Source of the DNA: Burkholderiaceae bacterium
GTDB taxonomy: Bacteria > Pseudomonadota > Gammaproteobacteria > Burkholderiales > Burkholderiaceae_C
Assembly (NCBI GenBank): GCA_030654805.1
Contig: JAURWR010000118.1
Coordinates: 1 to 64,000 of the forward strand
DNA length: 64,000 nucleotides
Direction: 5' to 3'
Shown one piece after another: positions 9,029 through 17,209 of the stretch. Under the pieces are notes generated by a model. That model had not been told where the DNA came from. It saw only the letters and a list, made by a program, of their open reading frames with translations, and did no database searches. The position numbers and the translations under genes are program-made. Numbering within the stretch: position 1 is the first letter of the stretch; the number at the start of each line of letters is the position of its first letter.

Positions 9029-9768
9029 TCCTGACCGAGGTCATTGCTGCGGTTCATCGCTACCGCGAGCGGGCGCAGACCCAGGCGCAGCTGGCGCGCG
9101 ACATCCAGCACCTGCGCGAAGTTGCGCGCATGCTGTTCGAGGACAAGCCGGACAAGACCAAGGCCGTCGAAGCGGTCAACGACATCGCCGCCAAGCGACT
9201 GGCGAGGATGGACGCCGAGGCCCTGGCGCTTCTGGACAAAGCACCGCCGATCTCGGGCGGCAGCGAATTCAGCGACTGCGGTGATCGGCTGCGCTGGCTG
9301 ATGCTCGTCAACCTGCCGGGGCAGTTCCCCTACACACAGGGCATTGCCGAACCCGGTGCATCGGGCGCCGACCCCGGTACCCACACGATCCGTTCACGGA
9401 CATGGCTCGCCACCGACGTGGTCGGCTTGGCCACCGCGCTGGCCGAAGGCTGGTGCTGGCTGGCCGCCGCGCGCAACGCCGGCGACGGCGTCGAGGCGCA
9501 AGCCCTGCAGATCGCTGTCGCGTTCGACGAGCACCGCGACGCCGAACACCGCGCGCTCGGCCGTGCCGCGCGGCGCCTGTGGGCGATCGGCCTGCGCGAG
9601 CACTTCGGGATCGGTGGCGACGGATCGAAGCTGGTGCTGGTTACGGGAAGCGGTGCCTCGGAACGCATCACCGTCGATTTCGGACTCGGCAACCACGGCA
9701 CCGATCAGGCCGAAGACGCCGTGCTGGCCTCGCTGAGGACGCTCGTCACGCCGTCGATGCCGGATTGA
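9025..9768 (+). CDS. Small acyl-CoA mutase-like protein lacking most of the TIM barrel
   Basis: 247 residues, GTG start at 9025 inside the ppk2 stop (GTGA). I recognise three blocks of the IcmF/methylmalonyl-CoA mutase family. Residues 1-70 are a helical segment like the IcmF linker. Residues 88-106 (LRWLMLVNLPGQFPYTQGI) match the conserved start of the mutase barrel (LKWLxxENVPGxFPYTxG). Residues 134-208 (LATALAEGW... ALGRAARRLWAIGLREHFG) match the late barrel region (LAFTLANGF... IGRVARRIWAKAMRxKYG). About 300 residues between them, including the catalytic SGYHI-like region, are missing, and there is no B12-binding domain. Catalysis as a mutase is therefore unlikely. The frame is intact and coupled to ppk2, so it is probably expressed. 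Function unknown. Confidence 0.7.
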   Translation: MILTEVIAAVHRYRERAQTQAQLARDIQHLREVARMLFEDKPDKTKAVEAVNDIAAKRLARMDAEALALLDKAPPISGGSEFSDCGDRLRWLMLVNLPGQFPYTQGIAEPGASGADPGTHTIRSRTWLATDVVGLATALAEGWCWLAAARNAGDGVEAQALQIAVAFDEHRDAEHRALGRAARRLWAIGLREHFGIGGDGSKLVLVTGSGASERITVDFGLGNHGTDQAEDAVLASLRTLVTPSMPD

Positions 9769-10072
9769 TCGGCGCCTCGGTGGCGCCGGAGACCTCGATA
9801 CGCAGCGCCGTCTCAGGCGTCGCGACACACGGCAGGATGCAGCCGTCGAGCTTCTCGTCCGCGCTCAATCCCGGCCATTCGATCAGGTGACGCACCCGGC
9901 CGCTGAGCACGCGGCACAAGCAGGCGCGGCAGGTGCCGTTGCGGCAGGAGGTGGGCAGCACGATGCCCGCATCGCGCGCCGACTCGACCAGCGAAACACC
10001 GCTGCGGGCCTTGAACCGCCAACCGTGCGGTTCGATGACGACCCAGACCCGGTCGTCGGGCCTCGCGCTCAC
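9746..10072 (-). CDS. Plant-type [2Fe-2S] ferredoxin
   Basis: 108 residues. The cluster ligands are Cys43, Cys48 and Cys51 (C-x4-C-x2-C in TSCRNGTCRACLC) and Cys82 in ILPCVA, with extra cysteines at 53 and 78. There is no signal peptide, so a cytoplasmic electron carrier is expected. Its ATG overlaps the stop of the quinoprotein gene upstream (ATGA, 10069-10072). Its 3' end overlaps the convergent mutase-like gene by 23 bases. The redox partner is not identified. Confidence 0.88.
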   Translation of the reverse strand: MSARPDDRVWVVIEPHGWRFKARSGVSLVESARDAGIVLPTSCRNGTCRACLCRVLSGRVRHLIEWPGLSADEKLDGCILPCVATPETALRIEVSGATEAPINPASTA

Positions 10073-11877
10073 TGCTTCGGCTCGTCAGGCAGGCCGAAGA
10101 CCACCACGCTGTCTCCGGTCTTGAACCCGAACAGCGAATTGCCGCCAGCCGCGACCGCGACGAACTGCTTGCCGCCCAGGGCGTAGGTGATCGGCGGAGC
10201 GTTGACACCGGCGTCGCAGGGCTGTGACCACAGTCGTTTGCCGGTGCTGCTGTCCAGCGCGGCGAACACCCCTTTGCCGACACCGCTGAAGATCACACCA
10301 CCCGCTGTAGACAGCACACCACCGATCATCGGTTCGTCGGTCTTCAACTGCCAGCGCAAGTGCCCACCCCGACGCAGGTCAAGCGCGGTCAGCGTACCCG
10401 CCTGCTCGTCACCGTTCTGCGTGCTGGCGTACTGCAAGACGCTGCCGTCGGGCCGCTGGACCTCGTGCGCGATGTAGCGCGTGGGCAGATGCGACGCCGG
10501 CACGAAGATCAGCCCGAGCGACGCGTCGTACGACGACGGCGACCAGTTCGCGCCGCCGGCGATGCCCGGCGCGACCAGCACGCCTTCGCCCGGCTGCGGC
10601 GGCGTGAACAGGTTGCGTTGCGGCACGAAGGCGTCGGACTTGTACAGGAAGCGCCCGTCACGCCGATCGTGCACATAGACCCAGCCCAGCTTGCTCGGCG
10701 ACGCGAGCGCCGGCACGCGCTGGCCGTTCAGTTCGAGGTCGAACAGCACCGGCGGGCTGGCGACGTCGTAGCCCCAGCGATCGTGCGGAACCTGCTGGTG
10801 GTACCACTGGAGTTTGCCGCTGCGCAGGTCGAGCGCCACCAGCGACGAGGTGTAGAGGTTGTCGCCGGGGCGCGAGGCGTCGGCCATGTTGGGCGACGGG
10901 TTGCCGGTACCGAAGATCAGCAACTGACGCTCGGCATCGATGACCGGTGTGGCATAGATCGCGCCCCCGCCGAACTTCCACGCGTCGGCGTGGGCGGCCG
11001 CGCGGGCCTTCTCATCGGCGATGTTGCGATGGGTCGACAGGCCATCGGCGGTGGAATCGCGGTAGGGGCCCTCCCAGCCCGGTCCGGTGATGTCGAAGCG
11101 CCAAAGCGCCTTGCCGGTTTGCGCATCGAAAGCCGCCATCAGGCCCGGCTGGCCGTACTGGCCCGAGACGCCAACCACCGCCAGTCCCTGATCAGGGTGC
11201 AGACCGTAGCCCACGCCGCTGATGCCGATGTACACCCGACCGTCGTACACCAGCGGCGCCGCGCCGATGCCGACCCCGGTGGAGCCTGAGGCGCCGACCT
11301 TCGACATCGAATCGTCGGCGCGCAACTGGCTGGTCGCCTCGGTGCGGCCCACGTACTCGGCCACCGACACATCCCACAACACCGCACCGGACTTCTGATC
11401 GAGCGCGATCAGCCGCCCATCGACACTGCCCAGGTAGACCTTGCCGCCGGCCACCGCGACACCGCGGCTCGCCGGGCCGCAGCACAGCTGCTTCGAACGC
11501 AGCAGGTGCTTGTAGCGCCACAGCTCGCGGCCGGTCGCCGCGTCGAGCGCGACCACGTGGCTGAACGGCAGAGACACGAACATCACGTCGTCGACGACGA
11601 TCGGCGTGGCCTGAAACGTGGCAGAGACACCGCTGTGGAAGGTCCACTTCGGCACCAGCTTGTCGACATTCGCCGCGTTGATGCCGGACAACGGTGAATG
11701 TCGTTGCCCACCGAGATCGCGGCCGTGCAGAGCCCACGGCTCGTTCGCCAGCGCCTCGCCGTCGGCGGCATGCGACCCGCCCGGCGATCCGATCACAGCC
11801 AGACCCAGCACCAACACACGGATCGCCCGCCCGACGCGAACACGGTTCAACCACCTGACGCGCGCCAGCTGATGCAT
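10069..11877 (-). CDS. PQQ-dependent alcohol-dehydrogenase-like quinoprotein, periplasmic
   Basis: 602 residues. The signal peptide (hydrophobic core RVLVLGLAVIG) has a likely cleavage after SHA near residue 37. The mature part is an eight-bladed propeller with repeated tryptophan-docking blades (for example SGAVLWDVSVAEY, TGKALWRFDITG, TGKRLWSQP). A vicinal Cys-Cys pair (QLCCGPASRGVAV, near residue 130) matches the disulfide over PQQ in methanol/ethanol dehydrogenases. WGYDVASPPVLFD fits the catalytic Asp area. There is no CxxCH, so no fused haem domain: a type I or soluble quinoprotein needing a separate cytochrome c, none of which is visible here. I chose ATG 11877 for the signal peptide; upstream extension to 12303 is another gene's shadow. 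Confidence 0.85.
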   Translation of the reverse strand: MHQLARVRWLNRVRVGRAIRVLVLGLAVIGSPGGSHAADGEALANEPWALHGRDLGGQRHSPLSGINAANVDKLVPKWTFHSGVSATFQATPIVVDDVMFVSLPFSHVVALDAATGRELWRYKHLLRSKQLCCGPASRGVAVAGGKVYLGSVDGRLIALDQKSGAVLWDVSVAEYVGRTEATSQLRADDSMSKVGASGSTGVGIGAAPLVYDGRVYIGISGVGYGLHPDQGLAVVGVSGQYGQPGLMAAFDAQTGKALWRFDITGPGWEGPYRDSTADGLSTHRNIADEKARAAAHADAWKFGGGAIYATPVIDAERQLLIFGTGNPSPNMADASRPGDNLYTSSLVALDLRSGKLQWYHQQVPHDRWGYDVASPPVLFDLELNGQRVPALASPSKLGWVYVHDRRDGRFLYKSDAFVPQRNLFTPPQPGEGVLVAPGIAGGANWSPSSYDASLGLIFVPASHLPTRYIAHEVQRPDGSVLQYASTQNGDEQAGTLTALDLRRGGHLRWQLKTDEPMIGGVLSTAGGVIFSGVGKGVFAALDSSTGKRLWSQPCDAGVNAPPITYALGGKQFVAVAAGGNSLFGFKTGDSVVVFGLPDEPKQ

Positions 11878-11909
11878 ACACGCTCCCGAATTGAAAAAGT
11901 CGCTGCGCC

Positions 11910-12314
11910 TCAATGCGCGATGGAGGCGACCCAGATCAACGTACCGACCCAGCCCACGGCGAGCATGATCGACCCGACCACCAGGGCCTGCACACGCTTG
12001 CGCAGCGTGTCGATCGCCTGAACCAGCAAGGTGTTCTGCGCCGCCAGCGAATCGAGCAGTTCGGCTGCGGCCTGCTGGCGTTGGGTCGCCTGCGCGACGC
12101 TGGACTCGAGTACCGCTATTCGGCGGACCGCAGCCGCCAGCGGATCGGCCACGTCGGCACCCGATGGAGACGCGTCGGCGCTGTCTGAGGCGGCCTGCGC
12201 CGCTTCCTGTGTCTTCTTGAAGAAGCCGCGCGCACTCTTGGCCAGACCCGGCGCGGCATCGATCACCGTTCCCCAGGGGATGACTTTCAGCGCCTGCAGC
12301 CACACGGCAGCCAT
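11910..12314 (-). CDS. Small coiled-coil protein with a C-terminal membrane anchor
   Basis: 134 residues. An amphipathic N-terminus (MAAVWLQALKVIPWGTVIDAAPGLAKSARG) is followed by an Ala/Ser/Gln-rich coiled coil (about residues 55-105) and one C-terminal membrane helix (LVVGSIMLAVGWVGTLIWVA). I know of similar unnamed betaproteobacterial proteins but no function. ATG 12314 has GGAG six bases upstream, better than ATG 12353, which overlaps the 5-FCL gene. It lies 19 bases after 5-FCL and 32 before the quinoprotein, so it is probably in one operon with them. Confidence 0.7.
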   Translation of the reverse strand: MAAVWLQALKVIPWGTVIDAAPGLAKSARGFFKKTQEAAQAASDSADASPSGADVADPLAAAVRRIAVLESSVAQATQRQQAAAELLDSLAAQNTLLVQAIDTLRKRVQALVVGSIMLAVGWVGTLIWVASIAH

Positions 12315-12333
12315 CGGATGCTCCGGTGTCCGG

Positions 12334-12927
12334 TCAGCGCTGCCAGACGACACCGTCGTCGGTCAGCAGCGCGTCGAGCGGCAGGTCCTCGGCACGCGCC
12401 TTCAGCATCGGCAGGAAGCCGTTCGAATAGCACAGGCCGACAGTGAACGGCCGTGGCTTCAGCGACGCCACGGTGCGGTCGTAGAAGCCGCCGCCGTAAC
12501 CGAGGCGCACGCCCTCGAGCCCGTAGCCGACACAGGGCAGCAGCACCATGTCCGGATCGAATGTCTCGGTGCCCTTGGGCTTCGGGATGTCGTAGGCGTC
12601 GGGCTCCATCGGGCAACCCGGGTACCAGACATGGAAGTTCAGCGCGCCCGCCTCGCGGTCGACCACCGGCAGGCCGATGCGCCGCTCGTCGGCACCCTCG
12701 GTCCAGCGGTACAGCGCAGGCAACGGATCGAACTCGCCCTTGATCGGCCAGTAGCCGCCGATGGCGGTTTCCTTGCGGCGAACCAGCCAGACGCGCAGCA
12801 CGCTCTGCAACTGCACCGCGCGTTCCAGGCGATCGGGCAACGCCTGTCGGGCAGCGATCAGCTTGACACGGAGGGCGGCGCGCTCGTCGGGGGCGTCGGG
12901 CACTTCGGCAGGATCGGATGAGCTCAT
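12334..12927 (-). CDS. 5-formyltetrahydrofolate cyclo-ligase family protein, copy 1
   Basis: 197 residues. The C-terminal signature LPCVGYGLEGVRLGYGGGFYDR holds the GYGGGFYDR ATP/substrate loop of 5-FCL (MTHFS), which converts 5-formyl-THF to 5,10-methenyl-THF in the cytoplasm. The N-terminal helix with the RKETAIGGYWPIKGEFD block fits the family. ATG 12927 was chosen; the reading from 13200 runs through the divergent tfoX-like gene. A second family member lies at 13412-13993, only 27 percent or so similar by eye, so the two may have different roles. It heads an operon with the coiled-coil protein, quinoprotein and ferredoxin. Confidence 0.88.
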   Translation of the reverse strand: MSSSDPAEVPDAPDERAALRVKLIAARQALPDRLERAVQLQSVLRVWLVRRKETAIGGYWPIKGEFDPLPALYRWTEGADERRIGLPVVDREAGALNFHVWYPGCPMEPDAYDIPKPKGTETFDPDMVLLPCVGYGLEGVRLGYGGGFYDRTVASLKPRPFTVGLCYSNGFLPMLKARAEDLPLDALLTDDGVVWQR

Positions 12928-12954
12928 GGATGGATTGTGCAAGACTGTCACGCA

Positions 12955-13362
12955 ATGCAGGGCGTCATCGAAACAGGGCTTTTCAGTGTGCAACAGAACG
13001 AATTCATCGATCACTGCCTCGATCTGCTGAAACCCCTCGGCCTGCCACATGCGAAGCGCATGTTTGGCGGGCACGGGCTGTACCTCGATGGATTGTTCAT
13101 CGCGATCATCGCCGACGAGCAACTGTTCTTGAAAACCGATGTGCCCACCCGCGCGGCGTTCGAGGCCGCCGGCTGCCAGCCCTTCACCTACCTCGCCCAA
13201 GGCAAGGTGATGCAGATGAACTACTGGTCGGTGCCGGCCGACGCGATGGAGTGCCCCGCCCAGATGCTTCCCTGGGCGCGCCTGGCATTGGAGGCTGCGT
13301 TGCGCGCCAGGGCGGCGAAGACACCGGCTCCTCGTCGCAAGCGGGCTGTGGTTCGCCTCTGA
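12955..13362 (+). CDS. TfoX N-terminal-domain protein
   Basis: About 135 residues, a stand-alone TfoX_N domain: QNEFIDHCLDLLKPLGLPHAKRMFGGHGLYLDGLFIAIIADEQLFLKTD, then YWSVPADAM and a basic C-terminal tail (APRRKRAVVRL). It lacks the TfoX C-terminal domain of the Haemophilus competence activator, so a competence role should not be assumed. Starts are uncertain: GTG 12937, ATG 12955 and GTG 12988 are all in frame, and the conserved part begins at about 12991. It is divergent from 5-FCL copy 1. Confidence 0.82.
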   Translation: MQGVIETGLFSVQQNEFIDHCLDLLKPLGLPHAKRMFGGHGLYLDGLFIAIIADEQLFLKTDVPTRAAFEAAGCQPFTYLAQGKVMQMNYWSVPADAMECPAQMLPWARLALEAALRARAAKTPAPRRKRAVVRL

Positions 13363-13411
13363 GACCGCATTTCCAGCGGGCCAGGGACGCTGTGCGGGCC
13401 GACGACAGGGC

Positions 13412-13993
13412 TCAGACCACGCCGCGCTCGGTCACCACGCAGGCCAGCGCTCGGTCATGGGCTTGAGACACCCAATCGGCCTCGTTTATCTCGCCGACCG
13501 ACCAGGCGACGCCGACGACAGTCGCATGCGGATGCGCCGCCATCCAGCGATCGAAGTAACCACCACCATAGCCGAGCCGCCAACCCGCTGCGGTGTAGCC
13601 GACGCAGGGGGCCAGAACCACGTCAGGAACGACGGCGGGCCCATCGGGCGCGAGGATGCGGCACTCGTCTCGCCCGGTCAGCGGCTGGCGATCCCAGTCG
13701 CGGTAGTCCATGCGGTTCGGGTTGCGGAACGAGAACGGCAATGCCAGAGGCGTGTCGAACAGCTCCGGCTCGGACACGCACGCCGCCGCCGCATCGAATT
13801 CAGATCGAACTGCGCTGTAAATGCCGAGTCTTTCCGGGGCGAGTTGTCGCAGCACCGACATAAGATGCCTCGCAAGGTCGGCTTGCATCGTCGGCCAGGC
13901 GGCTTCGGCAGCCCATTCGGACCGTGCCGCCAGCAAGCGCACACGCAGCGCCCGACGTGCTGCGGTCGGTGCATCGACAGAGGACTCGGACAT
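13412..13993 (-). CDS. 5-formyltetrahydrofolate cyclo-ligase family protein, copy 2
   Basis: 193 residues. The N-terminal RRALRVRLLAARSEW and the C-terminal signature LAPCVGYTAAGWRLGYGGGYFDRWMA fit the 5-FCL (YgfA) family. ATG 13993. It is closer in length and motif to canonical 5-FCL than copy 1, but I cannot rank them firmly. It is divergent from the lytic transglycosylase, a gene order (5-FCL next to slt) common in Burkholderiales, which suggests this is the ancestral copy. Confidence 0.9.
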   Translation of the reverse strand: MSESSVDAPTAARRALRVRLLAARSEWAAEAAWPTMQADLARHLMSVLRQLAPERLGIYSAVRSEFDAAAACVSEPELFDTPLALPFSFRNPNRMDYRDWDRQPLTGRDECRILAPDGPAVVPDVVLAPCVGYTAAGWRLGYGGGYFDRWMAAHPHATVVGVAWSVGEINEADWVSQAHDRALACVVTERGVV

Positions 13994-14008
13994 GGATAAA
14001 TCGGCGGA

Positions 14009-16180
14009 ATGTGGAGTGATGCAATCGTGAGCGACAGCGCAGATCGCACGGTGGGGACAGACCTGCTGGACTCGCCGAATTCAGTATATGAGTCGGGCCT
14101 CGCGACACGCGGAGCCGTGCGAGCGAAAGTGGGCTGGCGCCTGTGTGGTGCGCTCCTGGTCGTTCTCGGCATCACAAGCAGCTTGACATGGACACCCCCA
14201 GCCCGCGCGCAAGGAGCGTCGCCTTCCAACGCACGATCGGCGCCAGATCTGGTGCTCGAAGCCCGCGACGCCTACCGTAAGCGCGACCGCGCACGGTTGG
14301 CCGCACTGCGCGACGCGACGGCCTCGGCACAGAACCCGCTGGCGATGTGGGTGGCCTACTGGGATGCCAACGTGCGCCTCAGCACCTTGCAGCAGTCCGA
14401 TCTGGATGCCTTCTACAGCCGCTGGAGCGGCACGTACGTCGAAGACCGGTTGCGCAACGACTGGCTGCTCGAGCTGGGTCGCCGGCGTGACTGGGCGAAC
14501 TTCAGCGTCGACTTCCCGCGCTTCAGGATGAATGACGATCGCGAGGTCACCTGCTATCAGTTGCTCACCGAGCATCAGTCTGGTCACGACGTGCGAGATG
14601 CCGCACGCAACGCCTGGTTCGCGCAGCGCGACGCCGATGACGGCTGTGCCCTACTCGCCTCGACACTGCTGACCGCCAAGGTATTCAAGCCGGCCGATGC
14701 GTGGCGCAAGGCGCGCCTCGCGATGGATCTCAATCGGCCACGTGCGGTGGCGCAGGCCGTCACGCTCGTCCAACCCCAGGCAGACAGCGCGGTACAAGCG
14801 CTCATCGAGGCGCCGGCCCGCTACCTGACTCAAAAGACGCAGGCCAGCGGACGCAGCAACGCCGAGCTGGCGGCGTTGGCCCTGATCAAGCTGGCCGCCA
14901 GCGACCCCGACGCCGCCGCAGCCGCGCTGCGCGAACGATGGGAGCGTGTGTTGCCGGACGACCTGGCCGCCTGGGCCTGGGCAGCCACGGCCAAGCAGTC
15001 GGCGATGCGGCTGTCCAGCGACGCCCCGGAACAGTTCCAGCGCGCCGATCGCATCGCCACCACGGCGGCAAAAGGAGCCGAGCCCGTCGAGAACGAATGG
15101 CCCGACGACACGCTGGCCTGGAAGGTGCGCGCTGCGCTGCGAGCCAACCAGGGCATGGGCCGCTGGCAACAGGTGGTGCAGGGCATCAACGCGATGAGCA
15201 CTGCGGAGCAGGGCGAGCCCGCCTGGGTCTACTGGAAAGCTCGCGGCCTGCAATCACTGGCGGCGGACTCCCAGGACGGTGAAGGGCTGCGGAGTCAGGC
15301 GCGCGCAATGCTTGGCGGCATCGCCGGCCAACTGCATTTCTACGGCAAGCTGGCGAGCGAACAGCTGGGGCTAACGGTGTCGCTGCCAGCACGGCCACTC
15401 GCACCGACAACCGCCGAGCGCGACGCAGCGGCCAGCCACCCGGGGTTGAACCGGGCGCTGCTTCTCATATCGATCGGGTTGCGCAGCGAAGGCGTGCGCG
15501 AATGGAACTACAGCCTGCTGGGCATGAACGACCGCGATTTGCTGGCGGCCGCGCAGCGTGCCTGCGATCGCGAGTTGTGGGACCGCTGCATCAACACCAG
15601 CGACCGCACCCGTGCCGAGATCGACATGCAGCAGCGTTTTCCGACGCCGTTCCGCCAGCAGGTGCTCGCCCGCACGAAAGAGATCGGCCTCGATGCTGCC
15701 TACGTCTACGGTTTGATACGCCAGGAATCCCGCTTCGTGATGGATGCGCGTTCAACGGTTGGCGCGTCCGGATTGATGCAGGTGATGCCGGCCACCGCGC
15801 GCTGGACAGCCAAGCGGATCGGCCTCGACTATCGCCTTGACCAGATCGCCGACCGCGACATGAACCTGAAGCTCGGCACGGGTTACCTGAAGCTGGTGCT
15901 CGATGACTTCGCCGGCTCGCAGCCGCTGGCTGCTGCGGCCTACAACGCCGGCCCCAGCCGATCGCGCCGCTGGCGAGAAGGCCCGCCGCTGGAACCGGCC
16001 GTGTGGGCCGAGAACATCCCGTTCAGCGAGACACGCGACTACGTCAAGAAGGTGCTGTCCAACGCCGCCTATTACGCCGCCTTGCTGGGCGGTGAGGCGG
16101 TGTCGCTGTCGCCCCGGCTCGGCAAGTCCATCGGACCACGCGAGACCGGCGGACGCGGCATCGACAAGGACCTGCCCTGA
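14009..16180 (+). CDS. slt: Soluble lytic murein transglycosylase (Slt70-like)
   Basis: 723 residues. A signal-type hydrophobic segment (LCGALLVVLGITSSLTW, ending PPARAQG near 67) is preceded by an unusually long N-terminal region, so GTG 14027 is an alternative start. The long middle is the alpha-superhelical U/L-domain ring. The C-terminal catalytic SLT domain has Glu573 in IRQESRF, then SGLMQVMPATA and AAAYNAGPSRSRRW. It cleaves peptidoglycan glycan strands in the periplasm, forming anhydro-muropeptides for recycling. It is followed 47 bases later by the epimerase and then cca on the same strand. Confidence 0.93.
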   Translation: MWSDAIVSDSADRTVGTDLLDSPNSVYESGLATRGAVRAKVGWRLCGALLVVLGITSSLTWTPPARAQGASPSNARSAPDLVLEARDAYRKRDRARLAALRDATASAQNPLAMWVAYWDANVRLSTLQQSDLDAFYSRWSGTYVEDRLRNDWLLELGRRRDWANFSVDFPRFRMNDDREVTCYQLLTEHQSGHDVRDAARNAWFAQRDADDGCALLASTLLTAKVFKPADAWRKARLAMDLNRPRAVAQAVTLVQPQADSAVQALIEAPARYLTQKTQASGRSNAELAALALIKLAASDPDAAAAALRERWERVLPDDLAAWAWAATAKQSAMRLSSDAPEQFQRADRIATTAAKGAEPVENEWPDDTLAWKVRAALRANQGMGRWQQVVQGINAMSTAEQGEPAWVYWKARGLQSLAADSQDGEGLRSQARAMLGGIAGQLHFYGKLASEQLGLTVSLPARPLAPTTAERDAAASHPGLNRALLLISIGLRSEGVREWNYSLLGMNDRDLLAAAQRACDRELWDRCINTSDRTRAEIDMQQRFPTPFRQQVLARTKEIGLDAAYVYGLIRQESRFVMDARSTVGASGLMQVMPATARWTAKRIGLDYRLDQIADRDMNLKLGTGYLKLVLDDFAGSQPLAAAAYNAGPSRSRRWREGPPLEPAVWAENIPFSETRDYVKKVLSNAAYYAALLGGEAVSLSPRLGKSIGPRETGGRGIDKDLP

Positions 16181-16227
16181 CCGCGCAGAATCGGACGCTT
16201 TGTGTCAACGCTGGAGGGCTGTCGCCC

Positions 16228-17184
16228 GTGTCGAACGTCTTGATCTTGGGTGGTACCGGTTTCGTCGGTCGCAGCGTCTGCGAAAAGCTCGTCGAACGCT
16301 CGGGCGGCGCGGGTGGCCGCATCACGGTGCCGAGCCGACGCCCGCACCGCGCGCAACACATCCGCACGTTGCCGACGGTCGAACTGGTTCAGGCCGACGT
16401 GCACAACGACGCAGACTTGCGGCAGCTCGTCGAAGGCTGCGATGCGGTCATCAATCTGGTTGCCATCCTGCACGGCAGCGAAGCCGACTTTCAACGTGTC
16501 CACGTCGACCTGCCGCGCAAGCTGGTCGCGGCCTGTCAGACCCATGGCGTGAAACGGATCGTGCATGTCAGCGCCCTTGGCGCGGCGACCGATGCGCCCT
16601 CGAAATACCTGCGGTCCAAGGCCGCTGGCGAGGCGATTCTGAAGGCTGCGGGACTCGATATCACGGTGCTGCGGCCGTCCGTGATCTTCGGTGAGCACGA
16701 TCGCTTCCTGAACCTGTTTGCACGGCTGCTGGCTGTGACGCCGGTGATGCCATTGGCCGGCGCGGCAGCGCGCTTCCAGCCGGTGTGGGTCGAGGACGTG
16801 GCCTCAGCCATCGTGGCCTCGATCGGTGACCGCACGTCGATCGGTCAGACGGTCGAGTGCGGTGGTCCCACGGTCTACACGCTGGAGGCGCTGGTTCGTT
16901 TCGCCGGGCGCTGCGCTGGTCACGAGCGACCGGTGATCGCGCTGCCCGACGCCATCGCGCGGCTGCAAGCGCTGGTCATGGGGTGGCTGCCCGGCGAACC
17001 GCTGATGTCAGGCGACAACCTCGATTCGATGCGTGTGCCCAGCGTGCTGAGCGGTGATTCGCCGGGACTCGAAGCGCTCGGCATCCAGCCTGCATCGATC
17101 GAAGCCGTGATGACCCCCCTGCTGGCGGGCCATGCCGGCGTGGCCCGCCTCGAACCGCTGCGCGCCAGCGCCCATCGACGCTGA
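16228..17184 (+). CDS. NAD(P)-binding epimerase-like protein, complex I NDUFA9 subfamily
   Basis: 318 residues. An atypical extended-SDR Rossmann motif GGTGFVGRSV is at residues 8-17, DV at 57-58, and VKRIVHVSALGA in place of the usual catalytic strand. SKAAGE replaces a full YxxxK, so catalysis is doubtful. The C-terminal half matches the NDUFA9-like group (ITVLRPSVIFGEHDRFLNLFARLL). Such bacterial proteins are often annotated as complex I NDUFA9 subunit family, though bacterial complex I does not need one. The start is GTG 16228 with GGAGGG ten bases upstream. Confidence 0.85.
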   Translation: MSNVLILGGTGFVGRSVCEKLVERSGGAGGRITVPSRRPHRAQHIRTLPTVELVQADVHNDADLRQLVEGCDAVINLVAILHGSEADFQRVHVDLPRKLVAACQTHGVKRIVHVSALGAATDAPSKYLRSKAAGEAILKAAGLDITVLRPSVIFGEHDRFLNLFARLLAVTPVMPLAGAAARFQPVWVEDVASAIVASIGDRTSIGQTVECGGPTVYTLEALVRFAGRCAGHERPVIALPDAIARLQALVMGWLPGEPLMSGDNLDSMRVPSVLSGDSPGLEALGIQPASIEAVMTPLLAGHAGVARLEPLRASAHRR

Positions 17185-17209
17185 TCAACGAGCCGCCTGC
17201 ATCGCCCAC

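Noticed and set aside
12955-13362. Competence activator (full TfoX/Sxy)
   Set aside because: Only the N-terminal domain is present, and the length fits the common stand-alone TfoX_N protein of unknown role.
16228-17184. Nucleotide-sugar epimerase
   Set aside because: The YxxxK catalytic pair is not clear and the sequence follows the NDUFA9-like group instead.
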